Of a DNA stretch of 64,000 nucleotides, positions 43,649 to 59,691 are shown piece after piece. The DNA comes from Tillus elongatus (taxonomy: Eukaryota > Arthropoda > Insecta > Coleoptera > Cleridae). The DNA is taken from contig OZ023268.1 in NCBI GenBank assembly GCA_964006375.1, positions 87,295,358 through 87,359,357 of the forward strand, read 5' to 3'. The position numbers and the translations under genes are program-made. The stretch's first letter is position 1. Each line of letters opens with the position of its first letter. The notes under the pieces are model-generated. The model was given only the letters and a program-made list of their open reading frames with translations, was not told the DNA's origin and made no database searches.

Positions 43649-43915
43649 TAAGCTATCGGAAAGCTAGAAAAGAAATCTCTAGATATGTATTTAATACGAG
43701 AAGCTGTAATCACCTACTTACACACTACAACAAAATCAACAAAAATTATACGATTTGGAGTACTTACAAGCTTGCAAGCTGATGATATGATCAAAAGTCC
43801 ACTTAATGTTGCTCATTTTTTACGTCGTGGACAGAGTGCAGTATGTATCCAGAATGTTAACCTGCTCACACTTCCACCTAATGTGTGTATCTTTTAAAAA
43901 CTGGAAAAACTGAAG
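43649..43915. other. Intergenic DNA, nothing recognised
   Basis: A 70-aa open frame (43685-43897) matches nothing known to me. Confidence 0.45.
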
Positions 43916-44290
43916 ATCTACGAGGCCGTATCCAAAAGTACTCAGCCTACAATAGAAAATCCAATATTTTTTTAAATCAAAATATAATTCATTCAACATA
44001 ATCTCTTCTTACATTTACACATTTAGCAGTTCTAAACAATTTAACAACATTTTTTATCTTGGTCTTCAACGGCACATATGACTTCGTTTTTGTTGAAGGT
44101 TGTTTACCTTTCAAATCTTTTTTGAGCTTTGCAAATAAATAATAGTCTGATGGTGCTAAATCTGGAAGATAAAGGCGGTCGTAAGCCAATTCAAAACCAA
44201 TTTTATCAATTTTTCGCAGTGAAATCAGTGACGTGTAACAGGGGAAAATAGCACACCTTTGGTTACGACGACAAGGCAACATGCCTTTAG
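43916..44290 (-). pseudogene. mariner transposase C-terminus
   Basis: TSLISLRKIDKIGFELAYD then YLPDLAPSDYYLF (third catalytic Asp, mariner-type), LKKDLKGKQ, and the C-terminal RRDYVE. The outer terminus is probably at 43916-43945 (CTACGAGGCCGTATCCAAAA), like mariner ends. The N-terminal two thirds are absent. This is a different branch from the DUF4817-type relics. Confidence 0.88.
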
Positions 44291-45129
44291 ATTGTGATGA
44301 AAATGACGGACATTGTAATCTGCTGAGACATAAAGTTCAAGTAAAATATTTATCTTGCTGGGTAGCTGCGGCATCCAAACGACATTGATCGTTTGATTTT
44401 AGTGAATAATAAAAAGAGGAAACACCCAAATACGATATTTAGGTGTCGCGTACCTAGTTAAAGAGGCTTCACGCATTATTTGGGACGCCACGTGCAGGCA
44501 ATATCAATAAACTTGGCATAAAGCTGCGTTAATATGTCTTTGGAAAATTTGAATATTTACAGCACGAAGTTTTATATGTGTGTTGTTTAGCGTAAGCCGA
44601 TCAATATTTCTCGCCAAATTAGCATATTAATGGAAAATATCAACCAGCAGTTATGTCAACGGCAGCCGGGACTATCAGAAAAATTAGAGAGAGAAGGCGA
44701 GAGAGATATCCTATATTACGCCAGCTCGTGTCGTATCGGCTTAAAGAAGACGTTTTAATTTAATTAATTTTATGAGTGGGTGGTTTTCGCCAAGAATTTC
44801 TGTCTGGCTCTTAAGTGATTTCTGTTATAGTCTTATATAATTAAGAAAGTTCTGTTTGTCTTAATTTACTTTGTTTGGCTTTATACTCGTATTAATATGT
44901 TGTGAAAGTTAGTCACCTCTTAGCTACGTTAACTCATGATATTGCGTTTGAAAAAACTAACCCAAAAAACAAGTTATATTAGACTAAGTGAAGGTAGCAA
45001 CTTGTGGTGGGCACTGATAAGTACACTTGGAAAACCCAAATCACCACGATACGTTAAAAAAACCTGAAGATCGTTTCACTATCCAAATAAGTGTCATCAT
45101 AGCATTAATACTTCTAAATATTTTACAAC
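44291..45129. other. Intergenic DNA, nothing recognised
   Basis: No gene; upstream of an RNase H fragment it may include more decayed LINE sequence. Confidence 0.45.
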
Positions 45130-45881
45130 TCTGTTTATATTTTCTGCAGGTAGTTGGTCTAGAACGATTGAGGGTGGTTCAACAAAACAAAACCGATTCC
45201 CTTTCACTGTTAAGAACTCTATCGAATCTTCAAAATGCTATATATCGCTCCAGGGTAATATGTGATATTGCTTATCAATTAGAGGTGTTGGAACAACAGC
45301 ACAAAAGACTTACTTTCATATGGGTAAAAGGGCACTCAAAGCTTGATGGTAATGAAAAGGCCGACTATTTTGCTAAAAAAAGCAACGATAACAGGTTGTA
45401 AACATGACTTTTACAGTAACAGAAATCTACTTCCGCAAGTAAAACATGTGTGTAATATAAGATGGCAGGATCATTGGAATAAGTTGAAAAGTAGCTGTAA
45501 CAAGCACTTCAGTAGTAACATCCCTAATCTAAGAAAACAGCCCATTTACAAAGAACTGTTGCTTCCTAGGTACTTGTCTACGACACTTAACAGAATTATC
45601 ATAGGCCATGGTGCTTTCACGTCTCATTTGTATAAAATAAAAGTTGCTCATGCGACAATACCAGCCCAGCTGATTTAAATCATTTGATTTTTTCCTGTAT
45701 TATACATCATGAACAAAGAAAAAATTTATTTTGTAATTTGATAAAATACAATGTTTACTTTCCACTTGATGTGATATCACTTATGTATGAAGCTGTTTTT
45801 AATAAAAGTGTCATGGTAGCTTTGTGTTTTGTTAAAGACTCTACGTTAGCTAGGTTTATACAGATCTTAGTAAAAAGATGA
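45130..45881 (+). pseudogene. RNase H and C-terminal tail of a LINE-type polyprotein
   Basis: NKTDSLSLLRTLSNL (usual Asp-Ser motif), TFIWVKGHSKLDGNEKADYFAKKS (RNase H C-terminal motif with GNEKAD intact), then in another frame IRWQDHWNKL and LPRYLSTTLNRIIIGHG, and in a third frame NHLIFSCIIHHEQRKNLF. At least two frameshifts (near 45395 and 45675). It is not related to the RNase H LINE at 6410-7845 at first sight. The upstream RT is not visible. Confidence 0.8.
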
Positions 45882-46132
45882 TATTCTGAAAATTGGACTG
45901 TTCCAATAAATATTGTACCAGTGTCAATATACTATATAGTCTTAAGGGATATTAAATAAACTTAGCAGATTAATGTATAGTCAGAGAGATAAATGTAAGT
46001 TCCTCTGTGTTTTTCCTTGTGTTAACCTCTTTTGACCGCAGCCTCCCCAGTACGTTAAAAAGTCACCATGACAGGCTCCATTGGTGTGAAAAGTGTCCCA
46101 GTGTTTCTCCTGCAACAACTTGAAGAAACTTG

Positions 46133-46517
46133 ACGCTACCCTCACCCAAAGGCTGCCATCCCTTGCCCACCGACGTGCCGTTGGTGACCTCTCTCTCTTT
46201 TATAGATATCTGCACCGGCACTGCTCAGAGGAGCTTTCCTCCATAGTTCACCCACCTGCTGCCCCCAACAGATCTACCAGGGGAACAGAGCGCACTCTTT
46301 TACTGTCCAGGTCACCAGACATAGAACATCTTGTTATGCCCGCTCTTTTGTCCCGAGGACTTCCAAGTTGCGGAATACCTTGCCGGCACATGTTTTCCTT
46401 CTCCTCCGAACCTCCAAAACTTCAAGTCCAGAATTAACAAGCTGCCTCTTTCCTCCTTGTCAACACCCACGGTACGATAGTATTTAGGCTGTAAGCCCTC
46501 GTGGTGTGTTGTTGAAA
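46133..46517 (+). mobile_element. 3' fragment of the 1950-5130 LINE
   Basis: Collinear with about 4730-5117: QRLPSLAHRRAVGDLSLFYRY through GCCCTCGTGGTGTGTTGTTG. A short deletion breaks the frame after RGTER. It directly precedes an H-D copy. Confidence 0.92.
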
Positions 46518-46529
46518 TTAAAAAAAATT

Positions 46530-48562
<2,033 letters not shown>

Positions 48563-48565
48563 AGG

Positions 48566-48634
48566 AATATTTGATATAAAAAAACATTTTTATGAGAATT
48601 TACTACCATAACGCACTTACTGCGTCTAGACTTC
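48566..48634 (+). repeat. D-module terminus fragment
   Basis: AAAACATTTTTATGAGAATT then ACCATAACGCACTTACTGCG and TCTAGAC. Confidence 0.82.
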
Positions 48635-48849
48635 TTTATTCTTGGTGATGAGAATTTAAGCAAAAACAATTTTTGGTGTCATGGTTGGACGGTATTTATT
48701 AAAAAGAAGACATAAAAAGTTATTAACATTATTCATAGACGACAATCTTAGTTGCATTTAAAACGCCTTAATAACTTGATGTGTGCTTGTAAGCGCATGA
48801 CAGTAGTTGTCGGTTGTTAACTGCGATTTAGAAACACGGTTTATTTAAC

Positions 48850-49790
48850 AGAAATGCATAAAATAACAATTCTACAGATGACTGGTTATGGAGATAAAAC
48901 ACCAGAATCAGAGGATGTCCCGATTTGCTACCTATATCCCAAGGGACATTTAATAAAATTGAAAAGCAATTTCGCCAGCTTGGACGTGTAAGTCAGATAT
49001 CAAAAAACTTTTCCAAGTACTGGGTATGATACCAAATTCGATGTAATGCTTCAGTTTAAGGAAAACCCACATATTTCGAGTCTACAAGCAGCCACGTCAT
49101 TGGATTTAGCCATTCATCGATTATTTGAATATTTAAAGAAAATAAGAAACATCACTATCTATTGACACATACTCGGAAGCTCATGGAAGACGATTTTAAT
49201 AGAAGAACGTCTTTTTGTAAACAAATGGTCGAAATGTTATATAACAGTATCATGAAACTAGATAACATGTTTGGTTTTCTGATTAGTGCAGTTTTACACT
49301 TCCCGCCATGCCAATCGTGAAAATTGTCACTACTGATCTAAATAATATTTACACTGGATGAGAGAAGAACAAACAAAATACCCTGAATGTTTGTACAGGA
49401 ATAGTTGAAAACCATGTCATTGGTCCCCTTGTCCTTCGCAGTAATTTGAATGAAGATCGTTATTTAGCACTACTCCAAAATAATACCTTGTCAACTTTGG
49501 AAAAATTATATCCTGATCGAACAAAATCAGAAGTTGCAGCGAATGTGATATGGTTCCAGCAGGATGGAGCACCGGCACATTACCAAATCAATGTACGGCA
49601 GTGCCTTGACTTAATATTTCCAACTCGATGGATAATGAGGCGCAGATCGTTAGTCGACCGGATTTTTTTATAAAACATCAAAGTCGAAGAACTTTCTGAA
49701 GAGCGGCTGGTTTTGCGTGAAATTAGTGTACCTTGAACAAATCAGGTCAGTGCAATTTTTGACAGAGAGGGTTTAAAAATTATTGCTCAA
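48850..49790 (+). pseudogene. Tc1/mariner (DUF4817-type) transposase relic
   Basis: ITILQMTGYGDKTPES (N-terminal motif) near 48860, FNKIEKQFRQLGRV near 48952, then NLNEDRYLALLQNN and ANVIWFQQDGAPAHYQINVR near 49548-49590 with the second catalytic Asp, and FPTRWI. The first-Asp region is unrecognisable and the third is lost after 49650. Several frameshifts. Confidence 0.83.
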
Positions 49791-50410
49791 ACGCCAAAAT
49801 TTGCGACACTTTCCACGCTAATCACGACGTGCACGTTAGGTCTGGAATTAATATAGTGGCCGATTAACCTTGATTGACTATTAAAGATTACGTTTTTATC
49901 CACAGATTGGATAATTGATTTTAATGAGATGATGAGTAAACTCAGTTCTCTGTGTATAATATAATATATGTCAAGGAGTTGTGTCAAAATAATCCATTTT
50001 AGTTCTACCATTTTTACATAGTGATTTTTTGAACACGTTTATCTGCCATTTTTACGTGTCATATATTATTAAATTCTAAATGGTTTTTAAAGGTTCATAT
50101 TGTCTATTTATATCATTATATTAGGTTTTTGATGTTAATTGCAATGGGAAAATGCTTTAAAAATATACTTTTGAGATGACCTGTCACATTTCTGATGGCA
50201 TTCGTGATAATTATGCGATTGTATAACCGCGAATATGGCTATAAATCGAATCTTTGTTTACCTCTATATATGCGGCGGCCGGTAGTTTCCATTTAAATAG
50301 CCTAATTTTGTAATTTAATGCCGAATTTGAAGGCCTATTCTCAAATGCAGTTTGTTTTCTTCTTGTTCTTCTTCGTGAACTTCTTCTTCGTCGTCGTTTT
50401 CCTGAAATAC
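49791..50410. other. Intergenic DNA, nothing recognised
   Basis: No gene. A D-terminus scrap (ACGCAGCAAGTGCGTTATGG) sits just beyond, at 50413-50434. Confidence 0.5.
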
Positions 50411-50479
50411 TGACGCAGCAAGTGCGTTATGGTAGATAGTATGGTGGAATTTATCAAACAAAGCGGAAAACTTAAAATT

Positions 50480-51288
50480 TCGGGACGCAGCAAGTGCGTT
50501 ATGGTAGTGAATTTTCATAAAAATGTTTTTAACAGCAAATATGTGTGTTTTTTTCAGAAAGCAGGCATCAAATTTGATTACCAGTATAACGTATATAGTA
50601 AAAACAATGTGCCGTGTTTCATCAAAATAACTTTATTGTTTGAAAACGTACAAAAATTTCCGAAAGTAAACTTAAATTGTAACCGAAAAAATCCGTTTCT
50701 GGGTCAACCTTATAGGTTAATAGCAAATTGAGCTTTTCAAATATGAAGCATTTAATCAAAATTCGCTACCATAACGCACTTGCTGCGTCTAGAATTTCTT
50801 TACTTATAAACATGCATTATATTTCGATGGAAAATGCAAAAACATAAGACGTTTTCAACTAAAAAAATATATTTGTATCACCAACGACTTATGGGCCACC
50901 CTGTAATTGTATTTCCATAGCCCGTATTAGATTCAAGTTATTTGCCTAAATGTTGCCGATTTTGACGTTTTAAATCTCAACTTTGACGTTTTGAGGAAAA
51001 CCCCAATTAATTTTTCTTTAAATGAATATAACTTTTTGTCTCTTGACCTATATAGCTAAATTTTGGTAGGTAACTTATCTATAAGGATATAAACCCGCGT
51101 ACCAAATTTGGTTGCCCTTACTTTGTTAATTTCGAAGATATGATTTTTTTCGAAAGAAAACACAAAATTTTCTGGGAAAACCTTGGCAGATTTTCCTGGC
51201 TAACGAACTTGTCCAAGCCATTTACAAAAGGAATTTATTCACCAAATTTAATTAAAATCGGCCTATTATTTTTTGAGTTATCGGTGTG

Positions 51289-51370
<82 letters not shown>

Positions 51371-51499
51371 ATATAAAAATTGAAACTGACCCCGGATATG
51401 TGTTCTGGGGAGCCTAATTAGCGCTCATTTGAAGAAATTTGTTCAAAATTCAAAATTAGGGATCTCCTCATTAGTGAATTTTTTTAAAGAAAATTCACT
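50480..51499 (-). mobile_element. H-D family copy with internal body deletion
   Basis: D module from CGGGACGCAGCAAGTGCG, body that jumps from CCACCCTGTAATTGT to TTTCCATAGCCCG near 50912, (TA)n 51291-51367, hairpin ending TTCACT at 51499. Confidence 0.9.
51291..51367. repeat. (TA)n tract
   Basis: About 77 bp. Confidence 0.95.
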
Positions 51500-51552
51500 A
51501 AAAATAACACATTGATGCAGCAAGTGCGTTACGGTAATAAACAATATTTTAA

Positions 51553-52362
<810 letters not shown>

Positions 52363-52440
52363 TTTTTTATTTAATTCTAGTAACTGATTATGCGAATGCT
52401 TAGCGAATTGTTGAAGAAAAATAATAATATATTTTAGTTA

Positions 52441-53018
52441 ACGAAAAACAGGTAACAAACAATTTGGTGCGATTAAATACGTTTAAATCTTCACAATACA
52501 CAAGTAATTAAAAAAATGTTTTTACAAATGTCAAATGAAACTTTAAAGTAACAAACCTAAATGATGTTCTCAGTTCCGATAGCTTGTTACAAGAATACTG
52601 GTATTTCTTTGCTTGCATTTTTTTTACTTTTATTGGTCCAAATCTCCGTGAAAAATTATTAAATAGCTTTTTTACATTTTTAGTTTCTGTTTGTCAATTA
52701 AAATTAGAGCTTATATAATCTGAATATTATGTATTTTCTCAGCACCTTTTGGTTTAAACATATTTACTCAGTTTTCGCAAGAATTTTTTATGGGTTTGTA
52801 GCAATCATTTTTGGCAAATTTTTGTGGAACGTTAGTAATAATTAATGTTAATAAGTTATGGTAAAAAAAAGTTTCCGAATTCACGGGAAAAAATTGCTTT
52901 CAAATTTTCGCTAAAAGAATTCCTTTCACCAAATTTTCTTGTAAAAAGTTTTTTGATAATGTTCGTAAAAAATTTATATAAATTTTATGTAAAAATACTT
53001 GGGCCAATTAAAAAATCT
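52441..53018 (+). repeat. S repeat, copy 1
   Basis: Matches 54365-54822 through ACACAAGTAATTAA, GTCAAATGAAACTTTAAAGT, TAACAAAC, AACGTTAGTAAT and ATACTTGGGCCAATTAAAAA. No coding capacity. Confidence 0.82.
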
Positions 53019-54113
53019 CTGGACGCAGCAAGTGCGTTATGGTAGTGAATTTTCATTAAAATGTTTTTATTGCAAATATGTGTTTCCTTTTTAAGAAAGC
53101 AGGCATCAATTTTGGTTACCAGTATAACCTATATAGTAAAAACAATGTGCCATGTTTCATAAAAATAACTTTATTGTGTGAAAATGTATAAAAATTTCCA
53201 AAAGTAAACTTAAAGTGTTCCCGGAAAAACTCGTTTCTTGGTCAACGTTATAGGTTAATAGCAAATTGGGCTATTCAAATATGAAGCATTTGATCAAAAT
53301 TCGCTACCATAACGCACTTGCTGCATCCAGAATTTCTTTTCTTACAAACATGCATTATATTTCGATGGAAAATGCAAAAATGCAATAACATAAGGCGTGT
53401 TTGATTAAAAAAAAAGAAAATTTGTATCACCAACGACTTATGGGCTTTAATCCTGTGATTGTAGAAATATTTTTTAAGATGTAGCTCAAGACACCATATA
53501 ATTAATATATACAATTTTTTCCATAGCTTGTATAATAACGTATATATTGAGCTTTATTGATTTTTTACGAAAATTCGACAAAAATTATATACCATTAAAC
53601 GATAAACTAGAGCTAAGATTACTGCCAAGCATCAGAGAAAGGGTCTATTTGAAATGAATTTTCTGGAAACATTTTAGTAAAATGAAGGACAATGACGGTT
53701 GAAACTAAGACTTCAGGGTTTGTAAAACATTCTTCTTGAGACATTTGATTTCCATAGCCCGTATTAGATTCAAGTTATTTGCCTAAATGTTGCCGATTTT
53801 GACGTTTTAAATCGCAACTTTGACGTTTTGAGGAAAATCCCAATTTATTTTTCTTTAAATGCCTATAACTTATTTGTCATTTGACCTACATAGCTGGCAG
53901 GTAACTTACCTATAAGGATATAAACCCGCGTACCAAATTTGATTGCCCTTACTTTGTTAATTCCGGATATATAATTTTTTTTCTAAAGAAAACACAAAAT
54001 TTTCCGGGAAAACCTGGGCAGATTTTCCTGGCTAACGAACTTATCCGAGCAAAAGGAATTGATTCACCAAATTTAATCAAAATCGACCCATTATTTTTTG
54101 AGTTATCGGTGTG

Positions 54114-54199
<86 letters not shown>

Positions 54200-54328
54200 C
54201 ATATAAGAATTGAAACTGACCCCGGATATGTGTTCTGAGGGGCCTAATTAGCGCTCATTTGAAGAAAGTTTTTCAAAATTCAAAAGTTGGGATATCCTCA
54301 TTAGTGAATTTTTTTAAGAAAATTTACT
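53019..54328 (-). mobile_element. H-D family copy inserted at an S-repeat junction
   Basis: D module from CTGGACGCAGCAAGTGCG to about 53332, body, (TA)n 54117-54198, hairpin ending TTTACT. Left flank CCAATTAAAAAA, right flank AAAAAGGGGTATTTCCGT; the undisturbed junction is at 54806-54836. Confidence 0.92.
54117..54198. repeat. (TA)n tract
   Basis: About 82 bp with a C interruption near 54125. Confidence 0.95.
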
Positions 54329-54880
54329 AAAAAGGGGTATTTCCGTGAAACAAATTGTTTGCAAATTTTCAACAACAAGCAATTTGATAGGATTATCTAC
54401 GTTTACATCTTCATAATACACAAGTAATTAAGAATTTTTTTACAAGGTCAAATGAAACTTTAAAGTAACAAACTTCTAAATTTTTGTTTTTTTTTTCCAA
54501 CTAAAATGACAGAGTATATAATCTGAATTTTTTGAATTTTATCTGCAAACTTTGGTCTAAAAATATTTAGTCAGTTTTCCCAGAATTTTTTAATGGGTTT
54601 CTAGAAAACATCTTCATCAAATATTTATGAAACGTTAGTAATTGATAATTAACGTTTAATAAGTTATAGTAAAAAGTTTTAAATTCGCGTAAAAAAACTG
54701 CTTTCGAATTTTCTCGAAAATAATTTCTTTATCCAAATTTTTACGTAAAAACGTTTTTATAATGTTCGTAACAGATCTATATAAATTTTGTGCACAATAC
54801 TTGGGCCAATTAAAAAAATGGGGTATTTCCGTAGAGAAATTGTTTACAAATTGTATTTGAGATTTTTTTGGTAAATGTTC
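54329..54880 (+). repeat. S repeat, copy 2 and start of copy 3
   Basis: One unit from GGGGTATTTCCGTG (54334) to CCAATTAAAAAAAT (54821), then the next unit begins GGGGTATTTCCGTAGAG. Period about 487 bp. Confidence 0.82.
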
Positions 54881-54939
54881 AGACAACCTCCCTCCCGAAC
54901 GCTTTCTTAAAAAATCTTGCTTAGACCTCCCCCCATGCA

Positions 54940-55160
54940 TAAACCACAACGACCCCGCTCCAGGAAGTTACGCGACCAGGAGTAAATAGGGGTGCTGGGC
55001 GGAGTAGACAAAAAGAAATTATGAGCATTAAATGCGGAGAAAACGGCTTAAAAGCTGCCCTTTTCAGATTTTGAAGCCTAATCCCCCTTAAACCCTGCCC
55101 ACCCCGTATACCACCACTATTCGCCCCAGGTGCCGTAAATTTCGTGAGGGCTGCTCCCAC
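54940..55160. repeat. GP foldback repeat, copy 2
   Basis: Inverted arms CAGGAAGTTACGCGACCAGG ... and ...GGTGCCGTAAATTTCGTG around TTTAAGCCGTTTTCTCCGCA-strand centre; about 220 bp. Confidence 0.72.
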
Positions 55161-55358
55161 GAAATTTGCTTTGTAGCAGGACGGTTTTATACACGCGAGA
55201 GGGGAAGGAAAATCCCCACGACGAAGCACCCCCCTGTTTGTCGCAAGTGGAACGTAAGAGGCAGGAAAACCCATTTTACAATATAATTATCCAAGTTTCT
55301 ACAGATAAAAGAGAGCATACGATAGCACATACTGCCAAACAAACAAAATGTAAAAAAA

Positions 55359-56481
55359 CAAGTGCGTTATGGTAGTGAATTTTCTTAAATATGTTTTTAT
55401 TGCAAATATGTCTGTTTTCTTTTTATTTAAGAAAGCAGGCATCAATTTTGGTTACCAGTATAATCTATATAGTAAAAACAATGTGCCATGTTTCATAAAA
55501 ATAACTTTATTGTGTGAAAATGTACAAAAATTTCCAAAAGTAAACTTAAAGTGTTCCCACAAAAAACTCGTTTCTTGGTCAACCTTATAGGTTAATAGCA
55601 AATTGGCCTATTCAAATATGAAGCATTTGATCAAAATTCGCTACCATAACGCACTTGCTGCATCCAGCATTTCTTTTCTTACAAACATGCATTATATTTC
55701 GATGGAAAATGCAAAAATGCAATAACATAAGGCGTGTTTGATTAAAAAAATAAGAAAATTTGTATCACCAACGACTTATGGGCCACTCTATGATTGTAGA
55801 AATATTTTTTTAAGATGGAGCTCAAGACACCCTATAATTAATATATAAAAAAAAATTTCATATCTTGTATAATAACGGATATATTGAGCTTTATTGATTT
55901 TTTACGAAAATTCGACAAAAATTATATACCATTAAACGATAAACTCTATAGCTAAGATTACTGCCAAACATAAGAGAAGGGGTCTATTTGAAATTTATTT
56001 TCTGGAAATATTTTAGTAAAATGAAGGACAATGACGGTTGAAACTAAGACTTCAGGGTTTGTAATACAACCTTCTTGAGACATTTTCTTTCCATAGCCCT
56101 TATTAGATTTAAGTTCTTTGCCTAAATGTTGCCAATTTTTGACGTTTTAAATCGCAACTTTGACATTTTGAGGAAAATCCCAATAAATTTTTATTTAAAT
56201 GCCTATAACTTTTTTGTCTTTTGATCTACAGAGCTAAATGTTGGTAGGTAGCTTGCGTATAATGAGATAAACCCGCGTACCAAATTTGGATGCCCTTACT
56301 TTGTTAATTTTGGAGATATAAATTTTTTACAATTTTTTTCGAAAGAAAACTCAAAATTTTCCGGGAAAACCAGAGCCGATTTTCCTGGCTAACGAACTTA
56401 TTCAAGCCACTTGTAAAAGGAAGGTACTCACCAAATTTAATCAAAATCGGCCCATAATTTTTTGAGTTATCGGTGTGAAAC

Positions 56482-56573
<92 letters not shown>

Positions 56574-56703
56574 ATATAAAAATTGAAACTGACCCCGGAT
56601 ATGTGTTCTGGGGGGCCTAGTTAGCGCTCATTTGAAGAAATTTTTTTCAAAATTCAAAAGTCGGGATCTCTTCATTAGTGAATTTTTTTAAAGAAAATTC
56701 ACT
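55359..56703 (-). mobile_element. H-D family copy, D end slightly truncated
   Basis: Starts AGTGCGTTATGGTAGTG, D interior to about 55672, body to 56478, (TA)n 56481-56571, hairpin ending TTCACT at 56703. Confidence 0.92.
56481..56571. repeat. (TA)n tract
   Basis: About 90 bp, one C interruption near 56498. Confidence 0.95.
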
Positions 56704-57289
56704 AAAAGGCAATAAATTTACATAACACTTACCTAATATATCTCAAGCAAATGAGATAGGTCCGGCCATTGGATGTAAGCAACGTTCGACATCGCATTTA
56801 ACAACCTTGACCTGGAATTTTCCTCATTGCAAAAACACTGTAGAAAACAAATAACATGTCTCAGAGCAGGAACTAGCGACACATGCACGCTCAAACCACT
56901 ACAACACTAATGGCCATCAAGAGAACAAGGTAAACAACGCACAATTTCAGAAATAACGTCGGTGACCACATGAATATATAAGAAACCGTCCAAAGGGTTA
57001 CGCGTCAGGGATTCCCAAAGTTAATGTGAACTTCATGTCAGATGTATTGTTTAGGAGGGGAAGTTTAAAAAGTATGTAATGTGTAAAAAACTTTAAATGT
57101 AAATAACTCGACAAAGGCAAGAGAACAAAAGGTAAGAATAGTGTCAGCGTGCATGTAAGATACCAAGCTTTATATATCAACAGTCGTTTCATCTAAAACT
57201 GTCCGGGAGATCATGTGTAAATTCACCTTTTTTGAGGAAAAGCATTTTGTGAATAATATCTTGGCAGGTGTAGTTTTTGTGTAAATTGC
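56704..57289. other. Intergenic DNA, nothing recognised
   Basis: No gene or repeat end seen. Confidence 0.5.
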
Positions 57290-57522
57290 TTGAATGGTTC
57301 GTTGGCCATGAAAATAGTTTATTCGGGTAAATTTTATTTTCGAAAATGTTTTGTACGTTTTCAAACAATAGAGTTATTTTGATGAAATATGATACATTCC
57401 TTGCACTATAAAGGTTATACTATCTATCAAATTTTAGGTATCTCTTTCATTAAAAAAAGACATTTGTAATTTAAAACATTTTAATGAAACTTCTCTACCA
57501 TAAAGCACTTGCTTTGTCCAGA
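57290..57522 (+). repeat. Decayed D module
   Basis: TTGTACGTTTTCAAACAATA, GGTTATACTATCTATCAAA and the terminus CATAAAGCACTTGCTTTGTC (usually CATAACGCACTTGCTGCGTC). Confidence 0.8.
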
Positions 57523-58445
57523 TTTTTATTTCTAGGAAGTGACCATTGTTGTCTTAAGTATGTTTTACTGTTTCAAAAACAAAGCCTTGTAACATTTTTA
57601 AATTCCTATAATTTTTATTTGCAGTTTAGAATTCCACCTTCGAGTGTACAGCTAGTGTACCTGTTCCGTTATAAGTTACTAATTATTAAACATCTGTGAG
57701 CTGCGTTAAAAAGAGATAGCAAACTCATTCGCTTACGCTAAAGAAAGAGAAGGCCTAACCAGAACCAAACGTCTCTTATAGCTTGTATCCAACTTACCAG
57801 CAAGCACGAACCGACAATATAGTGAACGGTTTTATCGTAGTAGTATTGTGTGTTTTCACAAGTTATTAGCTGGATTTCGCAAATATTTGAATAAATTTAT
57901 CACAATAATAGTGAATTAACGTGAGAACTTTTATTGTATTATCCGTCAAAGCGTACTCTGTTTAATAATAGTGCACTAGGCCGCCTCAATCTTCGTAAAA
58001 CGAATACAGGTGCACCTTTGTGATAGTGAACGTCTTTTGTTTATCTTTGTTTTGTACAGGTGGTTGATTTTGAGGTTATGTCCGTTGACTTTTAGCTTGT
58101 TTACGGGTTGTTTCTGAAATTTCTAACATAGAAGTTTGTGTAAAATGCATTTTACCGAGTTTTTAGACTGTAACTGTTAACTACAAGTATCCTATAAACG
58201 TCTTATTAACGTTTTCATTCTAAAAAGTGTTTTTAATATTCATTGTTGATGTGTCTGTGAAAAATATGTTTGCATTTAAAGTTAAGTGCAGTGATTTTTT
58301 CTTAATAAGGGCGAAGCTCAAGTCGTCAGGCTGAGGAAAAAATACGGTAAGAAGTCAAAAAATTAATTATTATAGGGTATTAAACAAATTTCTTTATATC
58401 TTGTGTCCCATAAGAACACTTCACATATACGTATATTATAAAAAC
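57523..58445. other. Intergenic DNA, nothing recognised
   Basis: No open frame above chance. Confidence 0.5.
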
Positions 58446-59467
58446 TCTGGACGCAGCAAGTGCGTTATGGTAGTGAATTTTCATAAAAATGTTTTTAATA
58501 GCAAATATGTGTTTTTTTTCAGAAAGCAGGCATCAAATTTGGTTACCAGTATAACATATGTTGTAAAAACAATGTGCCATGTTTCATCAAAATAACTTTA
58601 TTGTTTGAAAACGTACAGAAATTTCCGAAAGTAAACTTAAAATGTAACCGAAAAAATCCGTTTATTGGTCAACCTTATAGGCTAATAGCAAGTTGAGCTT
58701 TTCAAATATGAAACATTTAATCAAAATTCGCTACCATAGCGCACTTGCTGCGTCCAGAATTTCTTAACTTACAAACATGCATTATATTTCGATGGAAAAT
58801 GCAAAAACATAAGGCGTTTTCCACAAAAAAAATATTATTTGTATCATCAACGACTTATGGGCCACCCTGTGATGGTAGCAATAATTTTTTAAGGTGTAGC
58901 TCAAGACATCGTATAATTAATGTATACAATATTTTTTCATATCTTGTATAATAACGGATATATTGAGCTTTATTGATTTTTTACGAAAATTCTACAAAAA
59001 TTATATACCATTAAACGATAAACTCTATAGCTAAGACTACTGCCAAGCATCAGAGAAAGAGTCTATTTGAAATGAATTTTCTGGAAATATTTTAGTAAAA
59101 TGAAGGACAATGACGGTTGAAACTAAGACTTCGGTGTTTGTAAAACATTCTTCTTGAGACATTTGAGACGTTTTGAGGAAAACCCCAATTTATTTTTCTT
59201 TAAATGCCCATAACTTTTTTGTCTTTTGACCTACAGAGCTAAATTTTCGTAGGCGCCTCACATATAATGACATAAATCAGCGTACCAAATTGGTTGCCCT
59301 TACTTTGTTAATTCCGGAGATATAAATTTTTTTGAAGGAAAACCCAAAATTTTCCGGGAAAACCTGGGCGGATTTTCCGGACTAACGAACTTATCCAAGG
59401 CATTTGCAAAAGGAAGGTATTCACCAAATTTTATCAAAATCGGCCCATTATTTTTTGAGTTATCGGT

Positions 59468-59562
<95 letters not shown>

Positions 59563-59691
59563 ATATAAAAATTGAAACTGACCCCGGATATGGGTTCTGG
59601 GGGGCCTAATTAGCGCTCATTTGAAGAAATTTTTTCAAAATTCAAAAGTCGGGATCTCCTCATTAGTGAATTTTTTTTAAGAAAATTCACT
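58446..59691 (-). mobile_element. H-D family copy, complete, first of a tandem pair
   Basis: D module 58446-58757, body to 59468, (TA)n 59471-59559, hairpin ending TTCACT at 59691; AAAAACT then joins the next copy. Confidence 0.93.
59471..59559. repeat. (TA)n tract
   Basis: About 89 bp. Confidence 0.95.
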
